DNA from: Amoeboaphelidium protococcarum
Taxonomy: Eukaryota > Aphelidiomycota > Aphelidea
Direction of reading: 5' to 3'
Assembly: GCA_023515745.1 (NCBI GenBank)
Contig: JALECJ010000056.1
Coordinates: 682,001-746,000 of the forward strand
Length of the DNA: 64,000 nucleotides
Shown here piece by piece: positions 23,339 through 34,881 of this stretch; within the stretch, counting starts at the first letter, position 1; every line of letters starts with the position of its first letter. Under the pieces are notes generated by a model, which was not told the origin of the DNA, made no database searches, and was given only the letters and a program-made list of their open reading frames with translations. The translations under genes were made by a program, and so were the position numbers.

Positions 23339-23671
23339 ATGGACGGTCTTAAAACGTTTGTCGATAGTAAGATTTTAACTTGACACGGAGTAAATGTAAT
23401 CCGTTATTATGTAGAATAAGTCATAGTGATTACGTATGATGGAAGATTGTTGGTTGGGGAACTTGTCGCCGTAGATGCGCAGAGTAATATCGCGATTGGT
23501 GACGCTCTAGAACGGTTGTTTTCTCTAGAAGATGAGATGCAATTAGTCCCTCTTGGAACTTAAGTAATAAAGTCCACAAATGTGTAAGGATTCTATAAAA
23601 TGTAGTATAAATATGTTTTTAACGCGATTTTCAAATTCAAAATGTAGTGCAACTGTGAGTTTGATAAATGA
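23339..23671 (+). CDS. LSM8: U6 snRNA-associated Sm-like protein LSM8
   Basis: Exons 23339..23366 and 23415..23671 with a 48-bp intron; 94 residues (human 96). The Sm1 motif VIVITYDGRLLVGELVAVDAQSNIAI and the Sm2-like LVPLGTQVI are in place with FVDK-type N-terminal helix. LSM8 defines the nuclear LSM2-8 ring that binds the U6 3' end. The C-terminal 25 residues after Sm2 are unlike the usual short acidic tail and may include intron sequence. LSM1 is the main alternative but is longer. Confidence 0.85.
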
Positions 23672-23820
23672 GGACGTGGATTCGCGGTAGAAATGGTAGC
23701 ACGTCAAAGCTGAAATCTAATCTTTCCACCAATAGAGTTTAGGAAATAAATGATGTATGATATACAAAAGTATCGTGTAAATGTAAAATAAATAACAATT
23801 GAATATACTCATCTATTTAT

Positions 23821-24657
23821 TCAATGTTCATTTTATTTTGCTTGCTTCTCTAATGTTTAATCTCCATCACCACACTGTTTAGAAAGCACTTGAGTAATGG
23901 CTCTTTATACATGCGTCTAAAAAGTACCGGGAGGCATATCATAATCTCGTCTCAACTAATTAAGAAGCGATGCACTTGGCTCATACTCCATCCAGTGGCC
24001 GCCTTTGAATGATTTAAGCCGTTACCCAAGTAGGAGATCCAAGTTCTAATCAGATTGGAAACTGTCTCCATCTATTCTCTCTTTCAAGTGACAAGCACCT
24101 CTATAAGCTTTATCATGTGAGTATAATCTGAACAAATTGTACATGAGAAACACGTTCGGACCAGGTAGAATTCCTCCTAACATACTCAAAGGAATGCAAT
24201 AGACAGATAATCGCCTATACTTTTAGTGATACGGTATTCTATAATCTAACATATTTTACAATCGTGACTTTACAATCTTCTTATCGATCAACGATGGGTA
24301 CAAAAATTTAAATCCATAATCATTCACCTGATCATCTACAGAGGCAACTGGACTGATCTCCTTCAAGAACCATTCATCCGCGTCAACTTTATTCATCAAA
24401 GCACTTCCATAAGAGTACAATTTGAACTTCCATGATTCCTTGTTATCCATAGATCCATATTAGTGCCATTTAGTATGTGCCTTATCAGCATACTTATCAA
24501 CCAGCATTCTGAATTTGAGCGAGAACGGAACTTTAACATTTCCACCAGACTCTGACTGCTTCTATGAACCCACATTCAATGCCACAGGAGAATTGGCACC
24601 AAAGAAATTTATAGCTTTATCTTTCACAGGCAATGCAAGAACAGTCCGTCTAATCAT
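23821..24657 (-). CDS. Mitochondrial K+/H+ exchange-related protein (Mit_KHE1 family)
   Basis: Single exon, 278 residues. The start MIRRTVLALPVKDKAINFF matches the R-x-x-x-x-P-L family opening. Further matches: SWKFKLYSYGSALMNKV, the YPSLIDKKIV segment, a hydrophobic stretch with PLSMLGGILPGPNVF, and YNLFRLYSHDKAYRGA, the conserved YRLYSHYKAxxG block. Yeast YDL183C (MRX19) and relatives are mitochondrial membrane proteins involved in potassium-proton exchange. The C-terminal 80 residues are less conserved. Confidence 0.88.
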
Positions 24658-25035
24658 TGTCATCCCTCTATACAAATCTACAGTTATATTTCTTGCCTCT
24701 TTCTACGCGACGAGATCTTGTGTTTTAGCGATCGGCAAGGAGAGATAGCAGCAGTCACTCTCACTTATAGAAGAAGCGCGACATTGGCAGCAGTAGGAAT
24801 CAGGAAACGGCGAGAACGTTCACGCGTCACGTCGCCGGTCAGTCAGGAGAGAATCGATTTTCAGATTTTCCGGTTTCAGATTCACTCACCTCGCCGCTTA
24901 CTCTTTGAGTGTCTCTGTGTCTTTGTTCGTGTGTCTGTCTAATAGAGTGAGTCAAACTTTCTCGGTGAAGACTCAACTACTATTATCTGCGCATTTTACA
25001 TCACACTAGAATTCTAAAAAGCAATAGAAAATACA
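24658..25035. promoter_or_regulatory. Divergent intergenic region
   Basis: Separates the minus-strand KHE gene from the plus-strand transporter. Contains an ACGCGT site (about 24821) followed by GTCGCCGG and pyrimidine-rich DNA close to the transporter start. Promoter role is inferred from geometry only. Confidence 0.35.
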
Positions 25036-26247
25036 ATGGAGAAGAGGGTCTCTAGTATATTCTGGCTCTCGCTATACTTCCTGTGCAATCTCACTCTCAC
25101 CATCTACAACAAGGCTGTGATGCAGTTTATTGGTTTCAAGTTCCCCTGGGCTATCACTGCTATCCACACCTTCTTCAGGTATGATTATACATTTGCTTTC
25201 TGTAAATTGTCTCATCCTCATACTATTTGGAACGTGATTTCATGTCTTTGTAATTTAGTGTAGTGCGCTGGGTTGTTTCATCTGTGTTTACTGGCTGGGC
25301 ATGTTTCGGCCATCGCATCTGTCCATGAAGGAGAACATTGTCATGGCTTTATTCTCCGTTCTATACACTGTGAACATTGTAAATATTTATTTTATATGTG
25401 GAGACTTTATAGAAGCTTATATATCGCGATTTTGTATGTGTAGGCCACTTCCAATATATCTCTTCAACTAGTCACAGTGCCGTTTCATCAAGTGGTTCGT
25501 GCTACAACTCCCGTGTTTGCCATTCTACTCTCTGTTCTATTTCTGAAGAAGAGGTATAGTCTATAGATATATTTATCCCTTCTGCCCGTGATTATGGGCG
25601 TGGGATTGGCCACCATGGGCGAGTACAATTTCAGTTAAACCGGTCTGATTTTGACTCTGTTGGGGACATTTCTTGCTGCCATGAAGACTGTGGTGACGAA
25701 TGTAGTGCAGGTGGGATCGTTGAAACTTCATCCGATAGACTTACTACTTCGGATGAGCCCACTCGCATTCGTCTAGTGCCTTATCTTTGGCCACCTATCT
25801 GGCGAGAATTAGAGGCTGGCCGAGTTCATTTTTGGGAATCCTGCAGTGGACGCGCCTAGTCTGTTTACTCCAACTGTATTTTGGGCATTGTTCTTTAATG
25901 GTGTCATAGCTTTCATGCTCAATTTTGTCTCATTCACTGCTAATAAGATGACGAGTGCTCTTACAATGACTGTGGCGGCTAATATCAAGCAGGTGCTGTC
26001 TATCCTACTGGCCGTGTCGATATTTGATTTGACCATAACTTCACTCAATGGACTCGGCATACTAATCACTCTGGTAGGTGGAGCATGGTATACCTTTGTA
26101 GAGTTTTAGTCTAAACAAAAGTCTTTATTGCAGCAGTCTCAAATTAAGAAATTGTCAAAATCTGATGATCAATTGGATCATCTTAACACCAAATTATCAC
26201 AAGATTCTACCAAGCTAATGATGAAAGAAGTGATGGTTGAGCCCTGA
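25036..26247 (+). CDS. TPT-family nucleotide-sugar/triose-phosphate-type transporter
   Basis: Exons 25036..25178, 25264..25378, 25444..26247; introns 85 and 65 bp; 353 residues. About ten hydrophobic segments. Family hallmarks: FLCNLTLTIYNKAV and FPWAITAIHT in helices 1-2, NISLQLVTVPFHQVVRATTPVF, YLSLLPVIMGVGLATMGEYNF, GLILTLLGTFLAAMKTVVTN, and LHPIDLLLRMSPLAF. These place it in the drug/metabolite transporter superfamily, TPT clade found in fungi (formerly DUF250), in Golgi or ER membranes. Substrate unknown. The last 50 residues form a Gln/Ser/Lys-rich cytosolic tail. It ends 88 bp from the convergent SEC17-like gene. Confidence 0.9.
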
Positions 26248-26334
26248 ATATAATATTTCATCGTTTCGACTTTACAATATCACTAAACTGCAACTTGCAG
26301 TCATGTAAAACAATGATATGTAACACAGGTGTAT

Positions 26335-27225
26335 TCAGGTAAGTTCACTATGATCAAGTTTGTCAGAGTATGACTTTAGTATGTCTATCTTCCATCGCTC
26401 ATTAGAAGACAAAGGATTAAGACTATAAAACGCGCTAACGAGAGCTGTCCATTCAGTAGAATCTGAAGTATCATAAGCCTAGATCAAATCCTGGCAGAGC
26501 TGCCCTTCTCGTGACGCGTCAAACGCGGGAAACTCTTCGACCAGCCTCTTGTATTTTGTGATAAAATCGATAAACTGTCCAGAGACACCAAGGGTACACA
26601 AACAGCTGCATAGAATAATCTCATTGATCCTGAATTTGTACGCTTCTTCAAAGCGAGTGCATTTCATCAAGTCATCAATTTCGCTTACAGCCTCTTTATA
26701 ACGACTAGTTGTCGCATAAGCATTAACCAGTTTGTATTGCGCATACACAGCTCTAATGTCATCATCCGCTTGATAGCAGTCAACAACCTTCCTGAGTGAG
26801 AGGATGGCTTGATCAGGCCTGTCCATTTGCATATCACTAAGAGTATCGTAACACCTGGCGGCGCGGTTCATCGACCGATCGTATTACTCATATAATTCAG
26901 CGGCTTTTTACAGCGATTATAAACAGAGCTAATGACTATCTCCCGACTACTTGTAGCACTTAAATGCATCATCATACATACTGGCAGCTTCCACACCACT
27001 GCCGCTCTGCAGTTCTCTATTAGCAGTTTATAAGCATATTTATGCGCATTTCTAGTACAAATCTCCAGCATATTTAAATTGCTTACTCCGCTTTGCGTTT
27101 ATCGCCTATTGCTATAGCGATTCAATCTGACCATCTACTTGAACACCGTGCAACTGATCTGTCCGTTGAGCATCTCCTTACTAATCGCCACCATCAGGAA
27201 CTGATAATGGGACCCAGATATTCAT
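26335..27225 (-). CDS. SEC17: Soluble NSF attachment protein (SEC17, alpha/gamma-SNAP family)
   Basis: Single exon, 296 residues from the ATG at 27225, close to the 292-295 of alpha-SNAP. SNAP recruits NSF to SNARE complexes for disassembly. TPR-like helices are seen: KQFKYAGDLYQKCAQICL, VEAASMYDDAFKCYKQSG, SLQKAAELYEQYDRSMNRAARCYD. The C-terminal EEFPAFDASREGQLCQDLIQAYD corresponds to the alpha-SNAP FPAFSDSRECKLMKKLLEA block. The frame continues open upstream to an ATG at 27456, adding 77 residues with a hydrophobic start (LVFIGVIGYFAF) and GLFSLVTIRRSGQVYLGF, unlike any SNAP; this could be a separate small gene or a fusion. Confidence 0.88.
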
Positions 27226-27724
27226 GAATCCTAGATACACTTGACCAGAGCGTCTAATAGTCACCAGCGAAAATAGTCCATAGCTCTAATAATCAAAAGC
27301 GGGTTCTCTAGCGAGTGATCTAAGAAATTTGGGGATCCATTTAGATTAGCTTTCATTTCCTTGAGCCTTCTTGATGTAATTTCTAAATGAGTCTTGAGAT
27401 GGGACATTCTTAAAAGCGAAGTAGCCAATGACGCCAATAAAAACCAAATACAACATTTCCCACCGCAATAGTGTAAACTGTGATGATATGATAGACTTTG
27501 CTGAATCTATTGTAGATCAAGAGCGTCGAACTGTGTTGTGTTTCAGCACCAAAATTTCTTCGCTCGCTCTTCCCAGCGTGACTTCCAATGAAGAAAGCGT
27601 TCCTTTGTCAAATTGATCGTCGCTGACTTGTATTCGTGTTCTATTCCACTAATTTCAACTTGCTTCCTTACTTTAACGAACTAAAAAATTATCGCTCCAA
27701 GTTTTAAGAGCATTCTAGGATTAA

Positions 27725-28306
27725 ATGGAGGCATTATTTGGAATAACGGGAAAAGACTTTGTACTTTTAGCTGCAGATAAGGTGGTTGCTCGCTCCATCA
27801 TGGTGATGAAGGCTACCGAGGATAAGAGTAGAGACTTGAGTGGCCACATTGCCATGGTGTACTCTGGTGAGAATGGAGATGCAGTCACTTTTGCTGAGTA
27901 TATATAGCGCAATGTTTAATACTATGGAATTAAGCATGAGATTGGACTGAGCACAGCTGCAGCGGCCAACTTTACTCGGCGTGAGTTGGCTCAGTCGCTG
28001 AGATCCCGCAAGCCATACAATGTGTTCACATTGATTGGTGGTTATAGCGAACGTGATGGACCTGAGCTGTACTGGTTGGACTACATGGCTAGTATGTAAA
28101 AGATTCCATTCGCTGCTCATGGCTATGCTTCATTCTTCACAATGTCCACCATGGATCGTCATTACAAGAAGGATATGGACTTGGACGAGGCTATTGAACT
28201 GTTGAAAATGTGCATGGAAGAGCTCAAGACTCGCTTTATTGTTAATTTGAAGGAGTATGCTATCAAGGTGATTGACAAGGATGGTGTTCGTGATATTAAA
28301 ATATGA
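27725..28306 (+). CDS. PRE1: 20S proteasome subunit beta-4 (PSMB2/PRE1 type)
   Basis: Single exon, 193 residues. MEALFGITGKDFVLLAAD with no Thr after a propeptide marks a non-catalytic beta subunit; GENGDAVTFAEYIQ, TAAAANFTRRELAQSLRSRKPY, YSERDGPELYWLDYMAS and AAHGYASFFT match beta-4 throughout. It occupies the beta rings of the 20S core. Glutamines in FAEYIQRNVQ are TAG and TAA at positions that are Gln in animals and fungi. Promoter region is shared with the upstream minus-strand frame. Confidence 0.96.
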
Positions 28307-28503
28307 GATTTGATTTGAGTGAGTATATGTATGGTCTACTCTATGAAGCTAATACATACAACTTTGTACATGTATACAGACCAGATATGCACTTTTAAAC
28401 AACTCTCCTTAAATAGAATTACATTCCATTTATTACTTCAGCGGGGTATTATTTTTAACAAAAGCATCTCATTATAATAACAAAATCGCTCTCAGATTAT
28501 AGA

Positions 28504-30690
28504 TCAAGCCTTGGCCAATACAATACAAGTGCGACATGGAATGTACACCTGCAACCAATTCTGACGACCATCCCAGTCACCGACAGAGGTGTGATGCTTC
28601 ACCGTCTCATCAATACGATTGTGTCCAAAGAACTCGCTGTTGTCAGAATTCAGAACCACCTTCAGAGGACCTTGTACATCAGTACCGACACGGTAATCAC
28701 TGAAACTCTTGTCCCAGTGGAAGTTGAACACAAATAGTAGAGGACCGCGATCGAATACAATCACCTTATCGCCATCATTCTTACGGCTCACGTACTGAGT
28801 GGAATTCAGAAACTTGTACTTCTCTTCCAACTGATGCATGGCGCGATCAAATTCATACAAGTACTTGTAGCGCAGCAGCTTATCATCTACCAGATTGAAC
28901 TAACGTCTAGCGTAATGATAACTATTGCCATTACCTTCTCTAGGAAAGTCCAACCACTCCGGATTACCAAATTCATTGCCTTCAAAGTTCAAGTAGCCTT
29001 CTCCGCCTAGGCCATACGTCAACAGACGTGTCATCTTGTGCAAGGCAATACCTCTTTCAATAACTGGGGTACGAGGTGTCACATCAGACATGAAGTCATA
29101 CATCTCCTTGTCCATCAGCCAGAAAGCAATAGCCTTATCACCAACCAGTGCCTGATCATGACTCTCGCAGTATGCAATGGTTTTCTCCTACCATCTTCTA
29201 TTCGTCAGTGTCCACTGGATGTCTTGCACACTCCAATCTTCATCGCGCTTCTCCTTCAACAGCTTAATCCACATATCAGGTATAGCCATGGCCAGCCTGT
29301 AATCGAATCCAACTCCACCTTCAGCCACTGGACGACACAATGTCGGCATTCCACTAACATCCTCTGCAATAGTGATCGCGTTCGGATACAGCTCATGGAT
29401 CATATGGTTGGCCAACATTAGGTACGCCACGCTCTCCAAATCAGTCAAATCACCAAAGTATTCATGATAATCTCCACTGAAGCCATAGCCAATACCATGA
29501 TGCACATACAACATTGAAGTGACACCATCAAAGCGGAAACCATCAAACTTGAACTCTTCCATCCAGAAGCGCACGTTAGACAACAAGAATCTCTAAACTT
29601 CATAATGGCCATAGTTGAATAATCTTGAATCCCACAAATCATGACGCCCTTTGCCACCTTCATGGAAATACTGATGATCACTACCATCAAACTAATTCAG
29701 ACCATCAAGAACATTCTTACATGCATGAGAGTGAACCAGATCCAACAACACCACCAGACCCATTCCATGAGCAGTGTCGATCAGCTCCTTCAAATCTTCC
29801 GGTGTTCCATAGCGAGATGATGCAGCAAAGAAGGAAGTCACCTAATACCCAAAAGACGCATAATATGCATGCTCCATGATTGCCATCAACTGGATGGCAT
29901 TGTAATTCAAGTACTTGATTCTAGGCAGAACATCGCGAGTGAACTCTTTGTACGTGCAAATCTTGGCCTCTGGACTGGAAATGCCAACATGAGCCTCATA
30001 GATACGCAAATCAGATGGCTTTTGAGGACTCTTGTTCTTCCACTGGTAACTTTGAGGAGGATCCCAAAATACCGCCTCGTACAGAGTACTCTTATTCAAA
30101 TCCTATTCAACACGACGACTCCAAGCAGGCAATCTATCAGCCCACTCACCAGATGGAAGCTTCATAGTGATCTTCACCTTAGATCCATGTTAAATAGCCT
30201 TGCAACCAGTCTTGGGATCGTCAGGTAGAAATAGTTCAAACACTCCAAACTGATTACGAGTCATCTTATGGCTAGATCTGTCCCAGTTGTTGAAATCACC
30301 AATCAGGTACGCCTCTTACGCATTCGGAGCCCATTCACGGTACACTATGCCTTTTCTCTCCGGCGAGTAATTCAGACCAAATTGCTCATAGCCACGCGAA
30401 AACTTCTCCAGGCCACCATCACCCTACTCAATTCTGTGCAGCCAATTCTTGAAGAAGCCAAATCTGTGCTACAGCGCACCTCTGAATGGCTCCAAGTACC
30501 CATCCTGAGCAATAACTTGAGTTCCATCAACATTCTCCAATAAACTAATCTTTTTATTTCCCTGATCACGGGCTTACGGCTGAGATGCGGCCTGTTCAGA
30601 TTACACTTGACCCGTCTATTACAACTACTGCTTCTACTTGTTTCTCTACGCCTAGTTCTCTTACATTTACTTTTCAGCCTTCACAGTCAT
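28504..30690 (-). CDS. GLC3: 1,4-alpha-glucan (glycogen) branching enzyme
   Basis: Single exon, 728 residues. GH13 enzyme creating alpha-1,6 branches. N-terminal Gln-rich tail, CBM48 domain ([23 protein letters not shown]), then catalytic barrel: [10 protein letters not shown] (region I), [10 protein letters not shown] with the nucleophile Asp (II), AEDVSGMP with the acid/base Glu (III) and [12 protein letters not shown] (IV). C-terminal [21 protein letters not shown] and HYARR are typical of eukaryotic enzymes. The sequence is complete and all active-site residues are present, implying the cell stores glycogen. The N-terminal 30 residues include many TAG/TAA-coded Gln. Confidence 0.97.
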
Positions 30691-30828
30691 ATTCTCTTAC
30701 AGTATGTAATTGAAAATGGAATTTATACAACACTTATGTAACGAAGATTACTCTGAATAAACTTTAGTCCAGTAGAAGAAAGAAACCTCAAATGTTACAA
30801 TAAAAAGACAATGGTAATGATTGAAGAG

Positions 30829-30901
30829 TCAGTCAGTCAGTCAGTTAAAGAGAGAGGTGAATCACACAACTCCCGCTCTCCCGTCGATCAATCAATCAAT
30901 C
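30829..30901. repeat. Two short 4-bp tandem repeats
   Basis: (GTCA)n at about 30829..30846 and (ATCA)n at about 30885..30900, immediately before the 39-bp repeat and upstream of the branching-enzyme start. Confidence 0.8.
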
Positions 30902-30905
30902 AGCC

Positions 30906-31031
30906 ACGCGCGTCTGTTCTGTTTCACTCCGAAGGACTTTACTTGCGCGCGTCTGTTCTGTTTCACTCCGAAGGACTTTACTTACGCGCGTCTGTTCTGT
31001 TTCACTCCGAAGGACTTTACTTACGCGCGCG
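30906..31031. repeat. 39-bp tandem repeat, about 3.2 copies
   Basis: Unit begins GCGCGTCTGTTCTGTTTCAC and ends TTTACTTAC, nearly identical copies starting at about 30908, 30947 and 30986. The period is 13 codons, so open frames encode 13-residue repeats (for example LFCFTPKDFTYAR), but no start or family supports a real protein. It lies in the 5' region of the branching-enzyme gene. Confidence 0.9.
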
Positions 31032-31039
31032 TTTTGCTC

Positions 31040-32445
31040 ACAAAGAGACATAGCGCAATCTGTATAGAGTTTGTATGAATATGATTTTAATTAAGCCACT
31101 AACCTTTAAATGAATTATGATTTTATTTGGGCTGTTGTATATTCTGCGTTGAAGAGAGTTCACGCGGTTGACATTGTGGTTGCGAATATGGGACGGCAGC
31201 TACTGTGATAGCAGATCAAATGCATCCTCGTTCAGGCCACAATTCCCAAATTGTTTTTTTACTAACAAAGCAGTCAGTCCGACAAATATACTGTAATGCG
31301 CTTAACCTTTTACAATGCCAAAGTCACACATATATCTCGCGGACAAATTCTCCTGACGGAGAATGTGCAAAGAATTTCCAGAGTAGCACTGTGCTACTTA
31401 ATCATATTTGTAAATATCTGTCCATCGAATTTGTCCACCAGCGTATCTCCAGACCATTATAGTACTCGAGGTAAGGTGACTCTTCTTAACTTCAAGCTGC
31501 CAGCAGAAGGTTTACGGCTGATAGGATATAGTATATAATTCTGGCTCATTGAAGTCAAGCCTGCTCCGTTCAAACATGTACGAATTGACTGGGTAATAGC
31601 CGTCCGCAGTATAGGTGGCAGCAACTACAATAAAAACTTAACCATCATTATCTTTGAATTGATATTAACCGACATTACTCTACAATGGGACGCGGAAATA
31701 TTAGTTAAGTCGCCATCATTCATTAGATGACGACTTCTTGGACTTATACTCGCCAAATTTCTTTGGCTTAGTTGTTGGAGCAAACTTCTCATATGGTATA
31801 ACTTGTACTATTTATCCGGATGAAAGATGTACGCCAGAGTTTGAAAGCCTTGAACTTTTGCTGCTGTGCCTTTGCGATTATGCCGACGTCCACTTCCCTA
31901 ATACGCGCTTTAAGCCAAAACTAGTCCGACATCCTATTCATTTTATTCCTTTTGCCAAGACTGGATAATCCCAAAATGAACATAGTTTCTTGAATAACTT
32001 GTATACCTAGCACATGGGCCTGCCTGTCTTGACTACCACCCATCTTGGGCATCAATTATAGAGTACTGTACTTTAGACGAGACGCGAACATGCAATAAGA
32101 GCGCGACGCCAATCCGTGTACCATCAAAAAATATAATGCCAGAAGATCAGCAGCACCATAATCGCATTTCGCGGTTTAAGCCAATAATTGTTGTTTTCTC
32201 CTCTTTCGTATATCGTGCAGACAGACAGACAGACAGACAGACAGACAGCGAAAGAGTTCAGTCCTTACGCGATCAATTTCATTCTGGGAACTGACTGCAG
32301 TAGTAACAATCAGCGATCAACATATTGCGTTGAATTGCAATGGAGAATAAAAAATATACAATTACACTTTAATGCGGGAACGATGATTGTATGTATTATC
32401 AGGCAACTCTAACTATTGAATCCTTCTACTCGACCGTGGAAGTGA
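31040..32445. other. Unresolved region with long TGA-free frames
   Basis: Plus-strand frames 31296..31730 (144 codons, ATG start, KVTLLNFKLPAEGLRLIG then WLIEVKPAPFKHVRIDW) and 31738..32445 (no ATG, LDLYSPNFFGLVVGANF) look protein-like but sit in different phases, and a long minus-strand frame overlaps the first. A one-base shift or intron near 31725 could link them. No family recognised, so I do not call a gene. Includes the ACAG repeat below. Confidence 0.35.
32217..32248. repeat. (ACAG)n microsatellite, about 8 copies
   Basis: Uninterrupted tetranucleotide run; in one plus-strand frame it would read as alternating Gln-Thr-Asp-Arg. Confidence 0.95.
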
Positions 32446-32608
32446 TCTCCCTCAGCGAAAGTTCTTAGCCTTTGATTAGAGTATTTAGTCCTTTCATTAA
32501 ATCTTTATCTATTTATTACCATTCATAATCCTAATGTAGATCCTTCATACCAATTTGAGTGTGGTGTTGAGATAGGAAGAGTTTACGCTGGCGATTAGAT
32601 GTAAATCT

Positions 32609-33274
32609 ATGGAGCGATTTTGTTTAAAGTTCCAGACTGACAATGATCTGAATGAAGCATATCACAAGTACAACGCCTTGCTATCTATGCAAAATGAAAT
32701 TGGTAGATAGTACGTGCACCTATACAAGTAGGTTCATCATAGCAATTTTGAATAGAAAATGTCCAACTTGAAAGATTTGCATATGACTGCTGATTGTAAT
32801 AATCCTCCAAAATTCCGAGAATCTAGAGTTAATACTCAATTTGAAGTATCATCATGTCTCCCGTCTACATTAATAGTGCCTGCCAGTGTGGAAGATGATC
32901 AATTGAAGCAGGCTTCAGAGTTTCGGTAGCTTGGTAAAGTGCCTCATATAGTTTACGCGCATCCGCACTCATAAGCTGTATTGTCGCGTTCAAGTCAGCC
33001 ATTGTCAGGTGCGAAGAATCGCCGCTCTGTCGCTGATGAACATTATCTGTCTGTTCTATTACAGAGTAGACGTTATGAAGATGGATCTAGCAGTAGTAAT
33101 AGTACTGGCCATACAAATGATTAACTTTCCATCATTGTGGATTGTAGATCTAAACAGGGCATTTCATAATCTAAATTAAAATATGGAGGTGGATCAGAAG
33201 CGGATGGTAATTATTCCAACATTAGTTTCTATTATGGAAACATTGATGGATTGTAGAATGGTCAGAACGTATGA
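32609..33274 (+). CDS. Hypothetical Ser/Gln-rich protein, 221 residues
   Basis: ATG-initiated frame ending in TGA. N-terminal part is helical (DLNEAYHKYNALLSMQNEIGRQYVHLYK), the rest is Ser/Asn-rich and likely disordered (GSSSSNSTGH, GGGSEADGNYSN). Not recognised. It precedes the myotubularin-like gene on the same strand, but its sequence does not resemble the PH-GRAM domain that would be expected there. Confidence 0.5.
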
Positions 33275-33525
33275 TGACTTTAGTATCAGGCGGTTTAACG
33301 TTAATACTGTTATAACTTTGTTTAAATACGCGTTCAATGGAAAGCATTCGCTTATTGTACTCATTGTCAATATCTACTTAATATAAAATAGTGTTGTTAT
33401 ACAGACATACCTCTTCGCACTTTATTTTCAAAGAATTTCAAATCTGGTCGCTTCTTTTGCTTTGTCAAACTCACCGTTGTCGTTAATAACTTTGCCTGAT
33501 TTAAATTAAAGCCAACATCATCATA

Positions 33526-34770
33526 ATGCTTCAAAATATTATTGACGCGCATAGAAAGTTGTCTGATTGTGTCTTAAATCCTGACTGCTCAACATCGGAA
33601 TGGTCAAATGCTGTTGGCGGCTGGCTCAAGATCGTACAGCGGTGTCTCAAGACTGCAGATTTCGTTAGTCGCGCTGTAGCATCTAATAATCAGTCATCTT
33701 GCCTGGTACACTGCGATGATGGCCTAGATGGAACTTGTATTGTAGTATCTCTTGCTAAACTGATGATGGACCCCTAGTATAGAACTCTGCGTGGATTTCT
33801 AACCGTAATAGATCAAGACTGGATCCAGGAAGGGTTTCCATTCTATGTTAAATCACCAGTCGCTGGTAGTGGTGGTAGATCACAATAGACTTCTGCTAGA
33901 TTCCTCACGTCTGGTACTGAAGCTGCTAAAGCATTTGGTGCTTAAATGATATCTGATACAGCGACTGCATTTTCCACTTTCAAAAATTAAATATTGACTA
34001 ATCCTCAACCTGGATCTTTTGATGATTTATCGATATCCAAGTTGAGTATTGGATAGTAATAGTAACTGTAACAAGTGAGATCTTAAAGTGGGAATATGTA
34101 GTAATCTTTCCTTCAAGATGGATGCAGATTAGCCGTATTTACTCTATTTCTAGATTGTTGTCATTAGATGTGGAATCAGTTTCCCACAGAGTTTGAGTTT
34201 AATTTAGAGTTGCTGCTGTTGCTCAATGACAGCGCGTCTGGTAATACCCCGTTTAGTACTTTCTGGTATCCACATACCAACTAGCCGGAAGCGGATGATA
34301 TACAGCTGTGGGACTTTATATTGCACCACAAGCGGCGATCACTGTTTCTTAATCCGGTATATCAGCCAGTTGTGTAATCCATGGATAAGTTCAAGTGTCC
34401 TCCTCTGCCAGTATCAAGTCATTCAGCTATTCTCGTGTTCTGGAAGTATGTTTTTGATGCTCAATACGATTTTACACCTGGAACTTATCAGAATATTAAA
34501 TTCTCGCCCAATTTCTATGACCTATCGTCGGGAGATTAAGGAGTATCGTCATCATAATCTTAAGTCGCCAGTCCGATTCCGGCAGTGTTTAGTAATCATG
34601 AACAGAATTGGCGCATGAAGGAGTAGATTGACACTTATAATGCCTCCATAAAATAGAAGAAGGAAGAATATACCGCAAAGAAGAAATATCTTTAGGAATT
34701 ACAGGCCATAGTTGATTAGCTACCACAATCATGTCAAGACGATTAGCAATCGCATCCTCTAGAGATTTGA
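33526..34770 (+). CDS. Myotubularin-like inactive phosphatase (5' end uncertain)
   Basis: 415 codons to TGA. NIIDAHRKLSDC matches the myotubularin NIHxxRxS region, followed by WLKIVQRCLKTADFV, the active-site loop, LAKLMMDPQYRTLRGFLTVIDQDWIQEGFPF, FLDCCHQMWNQFPTEFEFN and a WDFI..LFLNPVYQP end. The catalytic loop reads VHCDDGLDGT where active enzymes have HCSDGWDRT: Cys remains but the invariant Arg of C-x5-R is Gly, so it should not hydrolyse phosphoinositides. Pseudophosphatase myotubularins act as adaptors for active partners. A C-terminal coiled coil (KKEEYTAKKKYLQELQAIVDQL) fits. No PH-GRAM domain is visible upstream; exons or a frameshift before 33526 are likely. Confidence 0.8.
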
Positions 34771-34881
34771 TCCGACGTCAAGATGGAGTACTGTACATTG
34801 TGCTATAAAACGAGAAATCTTCAAGAGTCGATTACATGATAAAAATGAATAATAAATACCACTTACATGTATTAAACATTT

